Source: Candidatus Altimarinota bacterium
GTDB taxonomy: Bacteria > Patescibacteriota > Gracilibacteria > BD1-5 > UBA6164
Length of the DNA stretch: 53,224 bases
Assembly: GCA_030683605.1 (NCBI GenBank)
Contig: JAUXPL010000048.1
Span: forward strand, 1-53,224
Direction: 5' to 3'
The notes beneath the pieces were generated by a model. The model did no database searches. It was not told the origin of the DNA and saw only the letters and a list, made by a program, of their open reading frames with translations. This document shows, piece by piece, positions 33,166 through 44,341 of this stretch. Positions within the stretch are counted from its first letter, which is position 1. Each line of letters starts with the position of its first letter. Both the position numbers and the translations under genes were made by a program.

Positions 33166-33641
33166 TGCTTCATTTTATTTTTTATTTCCTCAAATGTAAT
33201 CCTAAGTTTTTCTTTTATCTCAGATAATTTTTCTGGAGCAATATCTTTTAGAGAATCTATCTCTAATCTCTTTTCATTATAAAGTACTTCTAATTTTTCT
33301 GATGCTTCAAGTATAAAAGATTTTCATTTTACTTTTAATTCTTCTAATAATTCTAATCATTGTATTTTATAAGAATCAATTATTTTTAATAATTCTTCTT
33401 TTTTTGTATAAAATAATTCCCTATTTTTTTCAGTATTTACATGATTTTTTATATCATTTATTAAATTTTGATGAGTTTCAATAAAATTATTAAGTAAAAC
33501 TTTAAACTCACCTTCTCATTCAACTTTAGATTTTTCTATATCACTTTTTAATTCTTCAGACTTTTTTGTATTATAAAGTGAAGCTATTAATCATCCTGCA
33601 ATATATCATGCAGCTAATAAAAAAATATTTTTCTTAGACAT
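33162..33641 (-). CDS. Small membrane-anchored coiled-coil protein (YtxH-like)
   Basis: 159 residues. One N-terminal membrane segment with a small-residue pattern (FLLAAGYIAGGLIASLYNTKK) is followed by a long Lys/Glu-rich amphipathic helix region to the end. The glycine-rich membrane start followed by charged helices is typical of YtxH-type gas-vesicle-like or envelope stress proteins, but the similarity is one of pattern only. Its 5' side faces the MITE-like element. Confidence 0.6.
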
Positions 33642-33673
33642 AATTAAATAATTATTAAATAAAATCTTTTTAA

Positions 33674-33832
33674 GGAAGGTCTGAAAAAGTCCTTCGTAAG
33701 AATAAAAATTATTATTTTTTTGATAAAATTTGTGAAAATAATTTTTTGATTAGTTATTCTAAGCAAAAAATTTTTGAATAAATTTTAGTAAAAAAGAATG
33801 TTTTTTCTAGATGTGAGTTTTTCAGACCTTCC
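33674..33832. mobile_element. MITE-like element with 21-bp terminal inverted repeats and TTAA target duplication
   Basis: Outer sequence reads TTAA-GGAAGGTCTGAAAAA at the left and TTTTTCAGACCTTCC-TTAA at the right; including flanking A/T the arms match over 21 bases (33668-33688 and 33818-33838). TTAA at 33670-33673 and 33833-33836 could be the target-site duplication. The 159-bp element has no ORF and its inside is AT-rich. The terminus GGAAGGTCTGA resembles ends of IS5-type elements as I remember them. A transposase must be supplied from elsewhere. It could alternatively be a long-range RNA hairpin. Confidence 0.7.
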
Positions 33833-33948
33833 TTAAAATATAAATAAATAAGTTTTTAACATAAATTAATACAACAAACTTTATTATATAGTTTTTTATG
33901 ATATAATAATTATATATAGTTTTTAAATTCTTACAAATAAATTTAAGT

Positions 33949-36516
33949 ATGTCGTATAAAAATTTTTCTGATTGATATAAAAAAGCACTAGTAAATGCTG
34001 AAAATAATATAAAACAAATTTGATTAAAAGACTTATGAATTGAAGATATTTTTCTAGAAATAGTAAAAAATTCAACAGGATGAATAAAAGAAATTTTTAA
34101 TTTGTACTGAATAAATGAAAAATTAACAATAGAAATTATAAATAAATCTATTTTTAATGAAAATTATGAAAAAAGAGCTTGAGTTTATTCTTGAATGAAT
34201 ACAAGATTAAAAAATGTTATTCTATGAAGTGTTAAAATTGCAGCAAGTTTTTCAAAACCAAAAGCTTCTTTAGAAGATTTTTTACTATCCATAATTAGAA
34301 ATGATTCTTGGATAGTTAATTTTTTAGATTATATATGAATAACTCCTAGTGATATAGAAAAAAATTTAATGGAACTAAATAATTTATGAGTAATTGATTG
34401 AATATCAAGTTGATTAGAAGATGAATTAAATATAGAATGAGATGATTGAATAAATAAAATACTTTGAGCTATAAGTCAAAATTTATTTTGACATTGAACT
34501 CAAGAATGAGTTACTACTCCTTTTGATATGAATAAAGAACAAAAATGAAAAAAAAGAGAAAGTAATACTCCTGCACTTGATTTTTTCTCTATTAATTTGT
34601 CAGAAGAAGCAAATGAGTGAAAAATTGACAATATTATATGAAGAGATAATGAAATAGAAAGACTAATAGCAATTTTAAATAGAAAAACAAAAAATAATCC
34701 AGTATTAGTTTGAGAACCATGAGTAGGAAAAACTGCAATTGCAGAGTGACTTGCTCTTAAAATAAAACAAGGTAAGGTACCTTTTTCAATGAAAGATAAA
34801 AAAATTCTTTCTCTAGATATGTCTTCATTAGTTGCTTGAACCAAATATAGATGAGAATTTGAGTCTAGAATAAAACAAGTAATAGAAGAAGCATCTAAGG
34901 TAGAAAATGAAATAATTTTATTTATAGATGAAATACATACAATAATATGAGCATGAGGTTGAGAATGAACTTTAGATGCATCAAATATATTAAAACCTGC
35001 AATGTGAAGGTGAAAAATTAGAGTAATATGAGCAACTACATTAAATGAATATAAAAAATATATAGAAAAGGATACAGCCTTAGAAAGAAGATTTCAAAAA
35101 ATAATGGTAGATGAACCAAATAAAGATACTTCTATTGAAATACTTAAATGATTAAAAGATTCTTTTGAGGATTATCACAATTTAAATATAACTGATGAAG
35201 CTGTAAAAGCAGCAGTTGAACTATCTATAAGATATATTACAGATCAAAATCTACCAGATAAAGCTATTGATTTAATAGATGAAGCATGTAGTATCAAATC
35301 TATGAAATATAATTTTGATGAGACTGAAATAAAAAATATTAAAGAAAAAATAGCTAAGATTGGTAAACAAATTGAATATGCTGTAATAGCTCAAGAATAT
35401 AAGAAAGCTTCCAACCTTAAAGAAAATCAATTTAAATTGGAAAAGCAAATTATCGAATTAAAAGAAAAATTCACAATTCCTAAAAAAGATAGAATGAATG
35501 TATGAGCTGAAGATGTTCAAAGAATACTAAGTATATCTACATGAATTCCTGTTTCAAATATCAATAAAGATGAAGTGGATAGAATAAAAAATCTACCAAA
35601 ATCAATTACAAAAGAAATTATATGACAAGATGAAGCTATAAAATCTATAGTAAAATCAATTACTAGAAGCAAAGCTTGAATAGGTGATCCAAATAGACCT
35701 CTTGGAAGTTTTTTATTCTTATGACCAACTTGAGTATGAAAAACTGAGTTAGTAAAAGTTTTAACTAAAAACTTCTATGATGATAAAGATGCTCTTATAA
35801 AAATTGATATGAGTGAATATTCTGATAAAACTTCGGTAAATAAACTAATTTGATCATCAGCATGATATGTTTGATATGAAGAATGATGACTATTAACTGA
35901 AAAAGTTAGAAAAAAACCATATAGTGTAATACTATTTGATGAAATTGAAAAGTGAGATTTTGAAGTTTATAATTTATTGTTACAAATTTTAGAAGAATGA
36001 ATTTTAACTGATAATAAATGAAAAAAAGTAAATTTTAAAAATTCAATTATAGTAATGACATCTAATATATGACAAGAAGAATTTACTAACAAAGCTTGAA
36101 AAATTGGATTTGATATTGAGGAAAATGAAGAAAATAAAATACTTAGTGATTATGAAAAAGCATGAGAAAAAATTAAAGAAAATTTAACTAATTATTTTTC
36201 TCCAGAATTTATTAACAGAATAGATAAGGTTATTGTATTTAAACCTCTTGATAAAAATCAAATAAGGAAAATAGTAGAATTATGATTAACAAATTTGAAT
36301 TCTAGATTAGAAAAAAAAGAAATGTCACTTAAATATGATTCTAAAGTATTAAGTTTTATTACTAAAACAGTTTATAATCCTGAATTTTGAGCAAGAGAAG
36401 TAAGAAGATATATTGTAGATAATATTGAAGATATTATAGCTGAAAAAATAATAAATAATAGAAATAAAAAGATATTTGATATATCAATTGAAAATGAAAA
36501 AATAGTTATAAAATAA
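33949..36516 (+). CDS. clpC: ClpC/ClpA-type AAA+ unfoldase
   Basis: 855 residues. Two AAA+ modules: Walker A1 GEPGVGKT (255-262) with [13 protein letters not shown], and Walker A2 GPTGVGKT (592-599) with [15 protein letters not shown] and [10 protein letters not shown]. The N-domain is divergent: only [19 protein letters not shown] and [16 protein letters not shown] resemble the Clp N-repeat. A short middle region with an UVR-like [29 protein letters not shown] (residues 462-490) lies between the modules, as in ClpC, and there is no long ClpB-type propeller. It feeds ClpP or acts as chaperone; the ClpP-contact loop was not identified. Terminator follows. Confidence 0.93.
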
Positions 36517-36540
36517 AAAAACCTAAAAAGGTTTTTTTAT
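36514..36540 (+). terminator. Intrinsic terminator after clpC
   Basis: AAAAACCT-AAAA-AGGTTTTTTT, beginning at the clpC stop codon. Confidence 0.85.
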
Positions 36541-36594
36541 TTTGTAAATATATATTTTTATATATAATATATCTAATAAATTATTAATCAAAAT

Positions 36595-38205
36595 ATGAAA
36601 AAAAGTATTTTATTTATAATCTGTATTATTAGCATTTTTACAAATACAAATGCTTTTTTTTGATGACCAAGTGAATTAGATTTATATAAAAACATAAATG
36701 AATGAGTTAGTGTTTTGGAAAATAATATGACTAAGTATGAGGCAAATTGATGATTAAGTGAAAATTGAATATTAAAAGAAATAAATGATTTATCAAGGAC
36801 AAAAAATGAAAAAAAATGTCTAGATGAATGAAAAGATATATCTTTTGATGAATTTGAAAATATCTCTTTAAATTCAGACATTTCAATATTATCTAATTAC
36901 ATAAGCGAAGAATGTAAAAATAATGGGAATATTTCACATAAAACATTAGAAAATTATTCAAATTTTTTCAAACAACATTATCAAGAATCAAAAAATACTG
37001 CATTAAAAAAATCAAATAAAATTTATAATATTTCAAAAATATGAATTTTTAGTGATTGAATTTTAGAAAATTCAGGATTTGATTTAATTTCAGATATAGA
37101 AGAAATAGATAAAATTATATTTAGTAGTAAAACTGATTATTTCTGAGAAGAAGATGTAAATTTAACTGATTCTATCAATTGATTATTATCATCATTAAAA
37201 GAAACATGAAATGATATTATGAGTTATTGAGAACAACAAGATTTATATCCAAAAAAATATAAGCCTACTCTTTATAATAATAATAATAATTCTATTAGTA
37301 ATAATATAAATGAAACAGAAAATATTTATATGTGTCCTATAAATAATTCCTGATTATCTGATAGTAATGTAAATATGATATTTGCAGATATAAATAAAAT
37401 TAAATTAAAACAATCTGAAAAGTACATAAATAATAATGATATAAAAAATCTTATATACTCAAATTATGAATATGATAAGAATAGTGTTTTTGATGATTGA
37501 AATTCTAATAGCGTATGATGATATAGTAAGGTAAGAGATAATTCTATATGGCCTTGTGAAAGTTTTTTTTGTATAAATATTGATTTCATAACTTATCAAC
37601 ATAATTTATTTTGATGATGAGAAAATATTACTATTGAATATTTATTAAATAGATCAAATGAGCATTTAAGTAAATTTGCAGCTACTTCCCTTATTCCAGC
37701 AAAAATGTCTACTAATCTATTTGAAATGTGATTAAAAGACTTAAATTTACCAGATATATTTCATATGGCTATGCAAGTGTCCACAAAACCTGTGCCAATA
37801 TTAAGATTAGAAAATCAAGATAAAGAAGAAGAATCAGAATTTGCATCAAAAAATTTATTAGAAAGATATTATGATTTAAATTGATTAAATTATAAAAGAA
37901 GAAATGATTTAGTGTTATTAAAATCAATAGAACAACAAAAGCAAACAATATTAGCAACTCAAGAACTAACTGTATGAAATGCTTGAAAAAAAATGGATGA
38001 ATATAATGATTTTAAAGATAATCAAAATGAAAAAATTAGATTAGTTCAAAAATCAATAGAAAAAAGAGTTTCTAATTGAGTATTAGATACTTTTGAAGAG
38101 CAATATACTGAACTAGATAAATTTACATTTTCTATATATAATTATATACAAGATCTAAGTACTATTATTAATAACATGAAAGATATACCAATTGATAAAT
38201 GATAA
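36595..38205 (+). CDS. Large exported protein of unknown function (first of a pair)
   Basis: 536 residues, not recognised. Signal peptide MKKSILFIICIISIFTNTNAFF (cleavage near residue 20). The rest is Asn/Glu/Lys/Ile-rich and mostly helical, with cysteines in pairs (CPINNS; PCESFFC) that suggest disulfides in an oxidising exterior. A heptad-like region near residues 430-500 (RYYDLNGLNYKRRNDLVLLKSIEQQKQ) is a likely coiled coil. It ends with the codons AAA TGA TAA: Gly then stop. The second exported gene starts two bases later, so they form a two-gene secreted unit, possibly a surface or prey-contact apparatus (inference only). Confidence 0.75.
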
Positions 38206-38207
38206 AT

Positions 38208-39512
38208 ATGAAAAAAATATTAATAATTATATTACTAATAAGTATAATTCCAAATTATACTTATGCTAACTGAGCATGTCTAATACAAGATAGAAGTGCT
38301 GAGGTTTTATTAGAGTATATAAAAAATAATAAAAAAGTTGTTAAAAATGTAACAAAATGAGTAGTAAAAGAAAAAAATAATGAAACTCAATGATCTAGTT
38401 GAATCTTTGATAGTACTATAAACAAAGTTTCTACTGATTTCTCTAAAGCCAAAAATTGAACCATATCTATTTTCAATGAATTATTTAATTATTCATGATT
38501 TTATTCATATTTTGATTATTTCTCTGTATATCCAATTTCAAATGAAATTCCTTATCAAGTTAAAAGAGATTATAAATTATTAGAAAGAGAAAATGAGTGA
38601 TTAATAAATTTTATTAATAAGATTGATACAAGATTATGAACTGATACATTAATAAAAAATGCATGTGATTGAGTAGATACAAATTGTAATTTGAATAACA
38701 AAACTTCTAAAGAAATTATTTGAGAATTAATACAGAATAATGATAAAATACTTGATTTATATAGACTTACTGTTATGTGAGAATCTGCTAGTTTTGAATG
38801 AAAATTAATACTAGTGGATAATAATTTCAATCTAGAAATAGAAAAAAACTACTGAATAAATTCTATAAGTGAATGTAATAGTATAGAATGATGATTTTTT
38901 GATACTATTACAAAGGCAATCAATAATATAAAATTATTAAATCAGCAATGAGAAGATTGAATTCAAATGTGGAGAGATGCTTGGGATTTAATGTTATGAA
39001 CTAATCCCGATACTCAAATTTTGGCTGAAAAAGAAGTAATGAGAGCTTATTTGTCTGATGAGTGAATTTCAATGGAAAATCAAAATATAATGAATGATAA
39101 TTTAATTGAATATCAAATGTCTTGATTAAGTGTAAATAATAATTATATTTCAAATACAATTGCAGCAACTTTTGGAAAGATAAATAACCAATTACTAAAT
39201 TGGAAAGATGCAGTAGTATGAGATTTTTTTGAACAAAGGTATCCAAATTGATGAAATGTTACATATAAACAAATACAAAAAACTACTGATAATTCAAAAA
39301 AGAGTATAGAATTAAAAGAAAGAATAGCAAAAATGTATAATGATGAATTACCTTATGCCGCTATTTGAGATATAAATACTGAAACATTAAGAGCTAAAAT
39401 AATTGAAACTCACATGAGTTTGGATGATAGTATAAATATACTAGAAAATACTATAAAAGTATCACAAAAAGTATGTACTTCACAGGATGCAAAAAGGTGA
39501 AAATGTAAATAA
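38208..39512 (+). CDS. Large exported protein of unknown function (second of a pair)
   Basis: 434 residues, not recognised. Signal peptide MKKILIIILLISIIPNYTYA with a cleavage site after AYA at residue 20 and a Cys at 23. The mature part is helical with regularly spaced cysteines (residues near 157, 163 and 225). The end ETHMSLDDSINILENTIKVSQKVC and a basic tail (DAKRGKCK) close it. It begins two bases after the stop of the first exported gene, and map starts 16 bases after it, so all three likely share a message. No transmembrane segment apart from the signal. Confidence 0.75.
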
Positions 39513-39528
39513 TTTAATAAAATATAAA

Positions 39529-40272
39529 ATGTTAAACGAAAAAGAAATAGATATAATGAGAAAAAATGCTAAAATACATAAGCAAGTTTTTAAAGAAATA
39601 TTAAAAATATCAAAAGCATGAATAACAGCAAAAGATATAGATAATTTGTGCTGAGATATAGCAAAAAATAATTGAGTATTATGCTGATTCAGATGAGTAT
39701 ATAATTTCCCTGCTAATATTTGTATAAGTGTAAATGATGTAGTAGTTCATTGATTACCAAGAGAATCAATAGTATTTAAAGATTGAGATTTAGTTACATT
39801 TGATTTCTGAATAAAAGATAAAAAATATGGAATAAATACTGATTCTGCAATATCAATAATTATTTGATGAAATAGTAAAAACCCAAAATGAGCTAAAATA
39901 ATTGAAGCAAATAAAAAAGCATTATATGCTTGAATAGCTAAAGCTAGAGTATGAAACAGAGTATGAGACATATCTGAAGCTATTCAAAAAGAAATAGAAT
40001 GAGCTTGATATAAAGTTGTAAAAGATTTAACTTGACATGCAATATGAAAAAAATTGCATGAAAAACCATATATACCAAATTTTTGAAAAGCTTGAACTTG
40101 AATAAAACTACAAAAATGAATGACTCTTGCTATAGAACCAATTGTATGAGAAAAAACTTGAGAAATAAGTGATAAATGAGATTGGGAAATATATATAAAA
40201 GATTGAAGTTTATGATGCCAATATGAACATACAATTCTTATTACTGATTGAGAACCAGAAATAATAATTTAA
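39529..40272 (+). CDS. map: Methionine aminopeptidase, type I
   Basis: 247 residues, normal for type Ia. It removes the initiator methionine from nascent proteins. All five metal ligands are present: D92 (TFDFG), D105 (NTDSA), H170 (LTGHAIG), E203 (AIEPI) and E233 (QYEHT). The substrate-site loop CISVNDVVVHGLP and GKKLHEKPYIPNFG are intact. It has no N-terminal zinc-finger extension. It sits behind two secreted-protein genes, unlike the usual place in ribosomal operons. Confidence 0.96.
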
Positions 40273-40274
40273 TA

Positions 40275-40302
40275 TTGACTTTTATTATTTATATTTTAAA
40301 AT
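40275..40302 (+). promoter_or_regulatory. Promoter of the CPFS-motif gene
   Basis: TTGACT (40275-40280), a 16-base spacer and TAAAAT (40297-40302), 42 bases before the start codon. A hairpin AAAATACA / TGTATTTT (40299-40336) overlaps the transcription start; it could terminate map transcription or cap the new message. Confidence 0.5.
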
Positions 40303-40344
40303 ACATTAAATTAATAAAATTAGTGTATTTTTTTATGTATAAAA

Positions 40345-41514
40345 ATGAATAAATGTCCTTTTAGTAAATTAAAAGAAAAATTATCAACAAAAAAAAGTGA
40401 TGTGGAAGTTCAAAATAATCCACAATATATTGTTAAAGAAGAAACTAAAATAGAAGTTAAAGATATATTAAGTTATCTAAGTCCAAAAGATTTAGAAACA
40501 GTAAAAAATCAAAATATTACTTTACAAGAGTTTATGGATTTTATAAAGTCCATTCAATCAAATGATATCGCAACAATTAAAAAGTTACTTAATGAATATG
40601 TAAAAGAAAATCTAAAAGATTTACAAAAATTGAAAAAAGAAGTAAATAACTTACATATAAAAATGTTTTGGGAATATTTAAAAGAAAAAGTAGAAGAATT
40701 ATGAGAGCATGATTTTATTTGATTTAAAGATTGAAAATTAGTAAATGTACCAATTACTGAATATACTTGAGATATTATTAAAATAAGAGATAAGTTAGAT
40801 AAAGAAAATTATATTATATATAAAAAATTAAGCAGATTAAATAATTATTTAGAAAAGTTTACATTACTAGAGTTAGTAACAAAACATTTATTTAAAAAGC
40901 TTCATAGATTCATGATATTTGAAAATATTGCATATAGATTATGGTTAATGAATTATGATACAAGTAAAAGTATACAAGAACTATATAAAATATTTATAAA
41001 TGATAATAAATATAATGAGATAATTAGAGCTTATAAGATATTAGAAGAGATAATATCAAATGAAATAAAGTTTCATTCAAATTTTGAGTTAATTTTCCCA
41101 AATACAAATATGTTATATATAGAAAGTTTTATTGAATATCTATATTTTAAGTGAAAAGGAATAGAAATTGAAGAAACTAAAAAGTTTTTTAAAGATCAGA
41201 ATCAAGAAAATATAAGAAGAGCTTTATATTCATGATCGTTTGGATCACAATTAGATAACAGACATATGATAGAATTATGAAGATATGATGAAAAAAAATG
41301 AATTGTAAGCATTGATAAAAATACTATACCAATTAATTATATTAATTCTATTAATAGTTTTCTAGATGAATATAACTTACATTGAAAGTGAGATTGAAGA
41401 TGTCCATTTTCAAGAACAAAATCAGGAACACAAAATAAGAATGCTTTTATTGAAGAATTTGAATTCTTTGATGGATATATGCTTAAAATATTTGAAGAAC
41501 TATTTCAATCATAA
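40345..41514 (+). CDS. Protein of unknown function with a CPFS[K/R] motif at both ends
   Basis: 389 residues, not recognised. CPFSK at residues 4-8 is echoed by CPFSR at 353-357, in the context GKGDGRCPFSRTKSGTQNKN. The intervening part is helical, with a coiled-coil-like start and a motif-poor centre (KILEEIISNEIKFHSN). No signal peptide or membrane segment, so it is cytoplasmic. UGA codons are concentrated in the last third, where glycines are dense. It has its own promoter and terminator. The paired CPFS motifs suggest a metal or redox pair formed by the termini, but this is only a guess. Confidence 0.75.
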
Positions 41515-41552
41515 AAAAATAAAACTATATTTGATATAGTTTATTTTTTTAT
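41515..41552 (+). terminator. Intrinsic terminator after the CPFS-motif gene
   Basis: AAAAAATAAACTATA / TATAGTTTATTTTTT hairpin with loop TTTGA. Confidence 0.88.
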
Positions 41553-41598
41553 TAAAATATGCATAACATAATATTTATTATTTAAAGTTAAAATTTCT

Positions 41599-42522
41599 AT
41601 GCTATTTACTGAAGCTCATACAAATTTCCTAAACTATTTAGAAGTTATAAAAAATAAATCACCTAAAACTGTTGAACAATACGATAGGCATTTAAGGAAG
41701 TTTGAAAGTTTTATAATAGAATGACTAAAAGCAGATATTAAAAAATTTAATGTAGAAGAAATTGTATTAAATATTGCTGAGAAATTTAGAAGTTATTTAT
41801 ATGAAAAAAATAGAACTGTCTCTATAAAAACTGCAAACGCATACATGATTACTCTAAGAAGTTTCTTGAAGTTTCTAGAAAAAAAATGACATAAAAGTTT
41901 ATCTGCTACAGCAATAGATTTAATAAAAGCTGATGAAAGGCATGTAGAATTTTTAAATGAAGATGAATTAGAAAGATTATTTAAAGCTCCAAATATCGAT
42001 ACAATAATATGAACTAGAGATATAGCTATAATGGAGTGTATTTATTCAACTTGACTAAGAATTTCAGAACTAACAGCATTAAATAAAAATGATATTAATT
42101 TGACTAGAAGAGAATTTGCAGTTAGATGAAAATGAAGAAAAGTAAGAGTTGTATATTTAACAAAAAGAGCGGCTTTATTGATTTGAAATTATTTAGAGAA
42201 AAGAAATGATCATCTTAGTCCCCTTTTTATTAGACATAATATAAAAAAAGAAAATATTGATGCATTAGAAGATAAAAATATTAGATTAACTAGATTTTTT
42301 ATCACTAATATGGTAAAAAAATATGCAATAAAAGCATATATTTTAAAAAATATATCAGCTCATACATTAAGACACTCTTTTGCAACTACACTACTATCAA
42401 ATTGAGCTGATTTGAGAGCTATTCAAGAAATGCTATGACATGCCAGTATTACAACAACTCAAGTATATACACATGTAACTAATAAAAAATTAAAAGAAGT
42501 TCATTCAAAATTTATGAAATAA
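41599..42522 (+). CDS. xerD: Tyrosine recombinase, XerC/XerD type
   Basis: 307 residues, the size of XerC/D. The N-terminal SAM-like core-binding domain starts FTEAHTNFLNYLEVIKNKSPKTVEQYDRHLRKF. The catalytic set is complete: R154 (GLRISELT), K178 (GKGRKVRV), H255 and R258 (HTLRHSFAT), H281 (GHASITTTQ) and the nucleophile Y290 (VYTHV). Xer proteins resolve chromosome dimers at dif; one Xer alone may do this in CPR cells. I could not tell XerC from XerD by sequence; the symbol is a best guess. No integrase neighbours, so it is not a prophage integrase. Confidence 0.9.
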
Positions 42523-42553
42523 AAAAATAGTAATTTACATTACTATTTTTTTT
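42521..42553. terminator. Bidirectional terminator between xer and the methyltransferase
   Basis: AAAAAATAGTAA-TTTAC-ATTACTATTTTTTTT hairpin. The stop of each convergent gene lies at or inside it. Its arm AAAAAATAGTAA is the same as in the hairpin of the terminal repeat. Confidence 0.88.
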
Positions 42554-43337
42554 CTAAAATACATACTGTTTTTTGAAAAGGTGTTCTAATATGATATGAA
42601 TATATATAAAAATTTTCATAAACTCATTCACAATTATCTATTGTTATAAAATCATTTTCAGTAATATAACATTTTCATCATTTTTTTAATATATTAAAAG
42701 CATTATCCAACGTTTTAAATGGATTTACAGTAGATTTAGTAATTACATGATTTATAAATATTATATCTGCAGAATTTTTTGCTATTCAATAATTCGCCAA
42801 TTCAATATCAGCTATTAATTTTAAATTAGTTTCTCATAAATATCATCAATTATGTGATAAAAAAATATCAAAATTATTTAAATCATCCCAATAATTAAGT
42901 TCATTTAATATTTTTTTATAACTTAACAATAAATTATCATTTTTACATAATAAAGATAAATTATTAATTTGCTTTTTGTTACTATTTAAATGTTTCAATA
43001 TATCATTTTTAAAAATTGGATCTACTATTGAGATATTTCACTTCATTCAATTAAACAAAAATGGAATTATAGAAAATCATCATCATATATCAACTATATT
43101 TTTCCCTTCTAATTGCAATACATTTATTCAAAGATATTTAAGCATATCCTCATAAGAAATATTTGATCAATTATTAATTATTTCTGACTCTGATACTCTA
43201 GTGTCATAATCAATAACTCATCAACTCAAAATTAAATCTATTTGCTCTGATACGAAATATTGACGCTGTCATCAATTCAATAAATCAATTTTTTTATTTT
43301 GAAATACTTCTCATAATGTTCTTAATTCTGGTATCAT
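42543..43337 (-). CDS. SAM-dependent methyltransferase-like protein
   Basis: 264 residues. Class I motif I is GKNIVDIGGGFSIIPFLF near residues 85-102, encoded with three consecutive UGA codons, and motif II is NISIVDPIFK. A later KKGGKCYITENDF resembles motif VI. An N-terminal helical region precedes the fold. The substrate is unknown; RNA, small-molecule or protein methylation are all possible. Stop codon is inside the terminator shared with xer. Confidence 0.75.
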
Positions 43338-43469
43338 AATATTTACTTATTATATATATAATGTATAATATATTTATAATTTAAAAAGTCAAAAATAATT
43401 AAAAATAAAAGTTTATTTTTAATTATTTTTATTTATAATAAAGTTAATATTTAAAATTAAGTTTATAAA

Positions 43470-43994
43470 ATGAAATTAGTAGTATGATTATGAAATCCTT
43501 GAGATAAATATATTAAAACAAAACATAATGTATGATTTTTATTTCTAGATTTTTTAAAAAATAAAGAAAAGTTCAGTGATTTTAAATTTGAGTCAAAATT
43601 TAAATGAGAGATATCTACTTGAATAATAAAATGAGAAAAAATATTATTATTAAAACCTCAAACATTTATGAATTTAAGCTGAGAATCTTTAAAAAAAGTA
43701 ATAGATTATTACAAAATTGATAAATTAGATATGTATGTAATTTATGATGATTTAAGTATGGATTTCTGAAAAATTAGGTACAGAAATAAATGAAGTGCTT
43801 GATGACATAATTGAATAAAAGATATAATTAGATTATTCTGAGATGATTTCAAAAGAATTAAAATTTGAATATGATATAATGATAGATTTGAAGTATCTGA
43901 TTGGGTATTATCAACATTTAAAGAAGAAGAATTAATAGATTTGGCTAATATTATATTCAATAATACTTTTAATCTATTATATGAACATATATAA
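43470..43994 (+). CDS. pth: Peptidyl-tRNA hydrolase
   Basis: 174 residues, slightly short of the E. coli length but complete. It frees tRNA from peptidyl-tRNA that drops off ribosomes. [20 protein letters not shown] carries the Asn (N9) and catalytic His (H19); [40 protein letters not shown] and the C-terminal lid VLSTFKEEEL follow. Glycines of GLGNPG and SAGGHNG are mostly UGA. It is convergent with a small membrane-protein gene only four bases away, with no terminator between, unlike other convergent pairs here. Confidence 0.96.
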
Positions 43995-43998
43995 TTAA

Positions 43999-44253
43999 TT
44001 ATTTATTTTCATTATTCTCATCAAATTTATTAAAAATAATTAAATTAATCTTTTTTGGTTCATATTCATTCTCAAATATTTCTGTCAATATTTTTTGCTT
44101 AGAAATATCATTTAAATTCATAGATAATCTAAATATTTTCAAATTAAAATAAATATATACTAATGTTACTAGTAATATTGCTGATGGTATTATTACGTAA
44201 GTAACAAATTCTAATCAATTTAAATAATATCAGAAAAAATATAAACCTTTCAT
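43999..44253 (-). CDS. Small single-span membrane protein
   Basis: 84 residues, not recognised. Residues 14-38 are a membrane segment (LEFVTYVIIPSAILLVTLVYIYFNL) shown here only by its ends, followed by a 45-residue charged cytoplasmic tail (SKQKILTEIFENEYEPKKINL). It reads divergently from murC through an 88-base AT-rich gap and converges on pth. It may be a small envelope protein linked to wall synthesis; no function can be assigned. Confidence 0.6.
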
Positions 44254-44341
44254 TGTAATTTAATTATTGATAATATAATATGAATATAATATCACATTAA
44301 CAAATAAATAACAAATATTTTAATAATCTAAATAATTTATA

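Noticed and set aside
34500-34844. 114-residue open frame on the minus strand
   Set aside because: Antisense to the first AAA+ module of clpC around Walker A; no support.
41599-42522. Phage integrase or genomic island marker
   Set aside because: Size and motifs match housekeeping XerC/D, and no phage or att-like repeats flank it.
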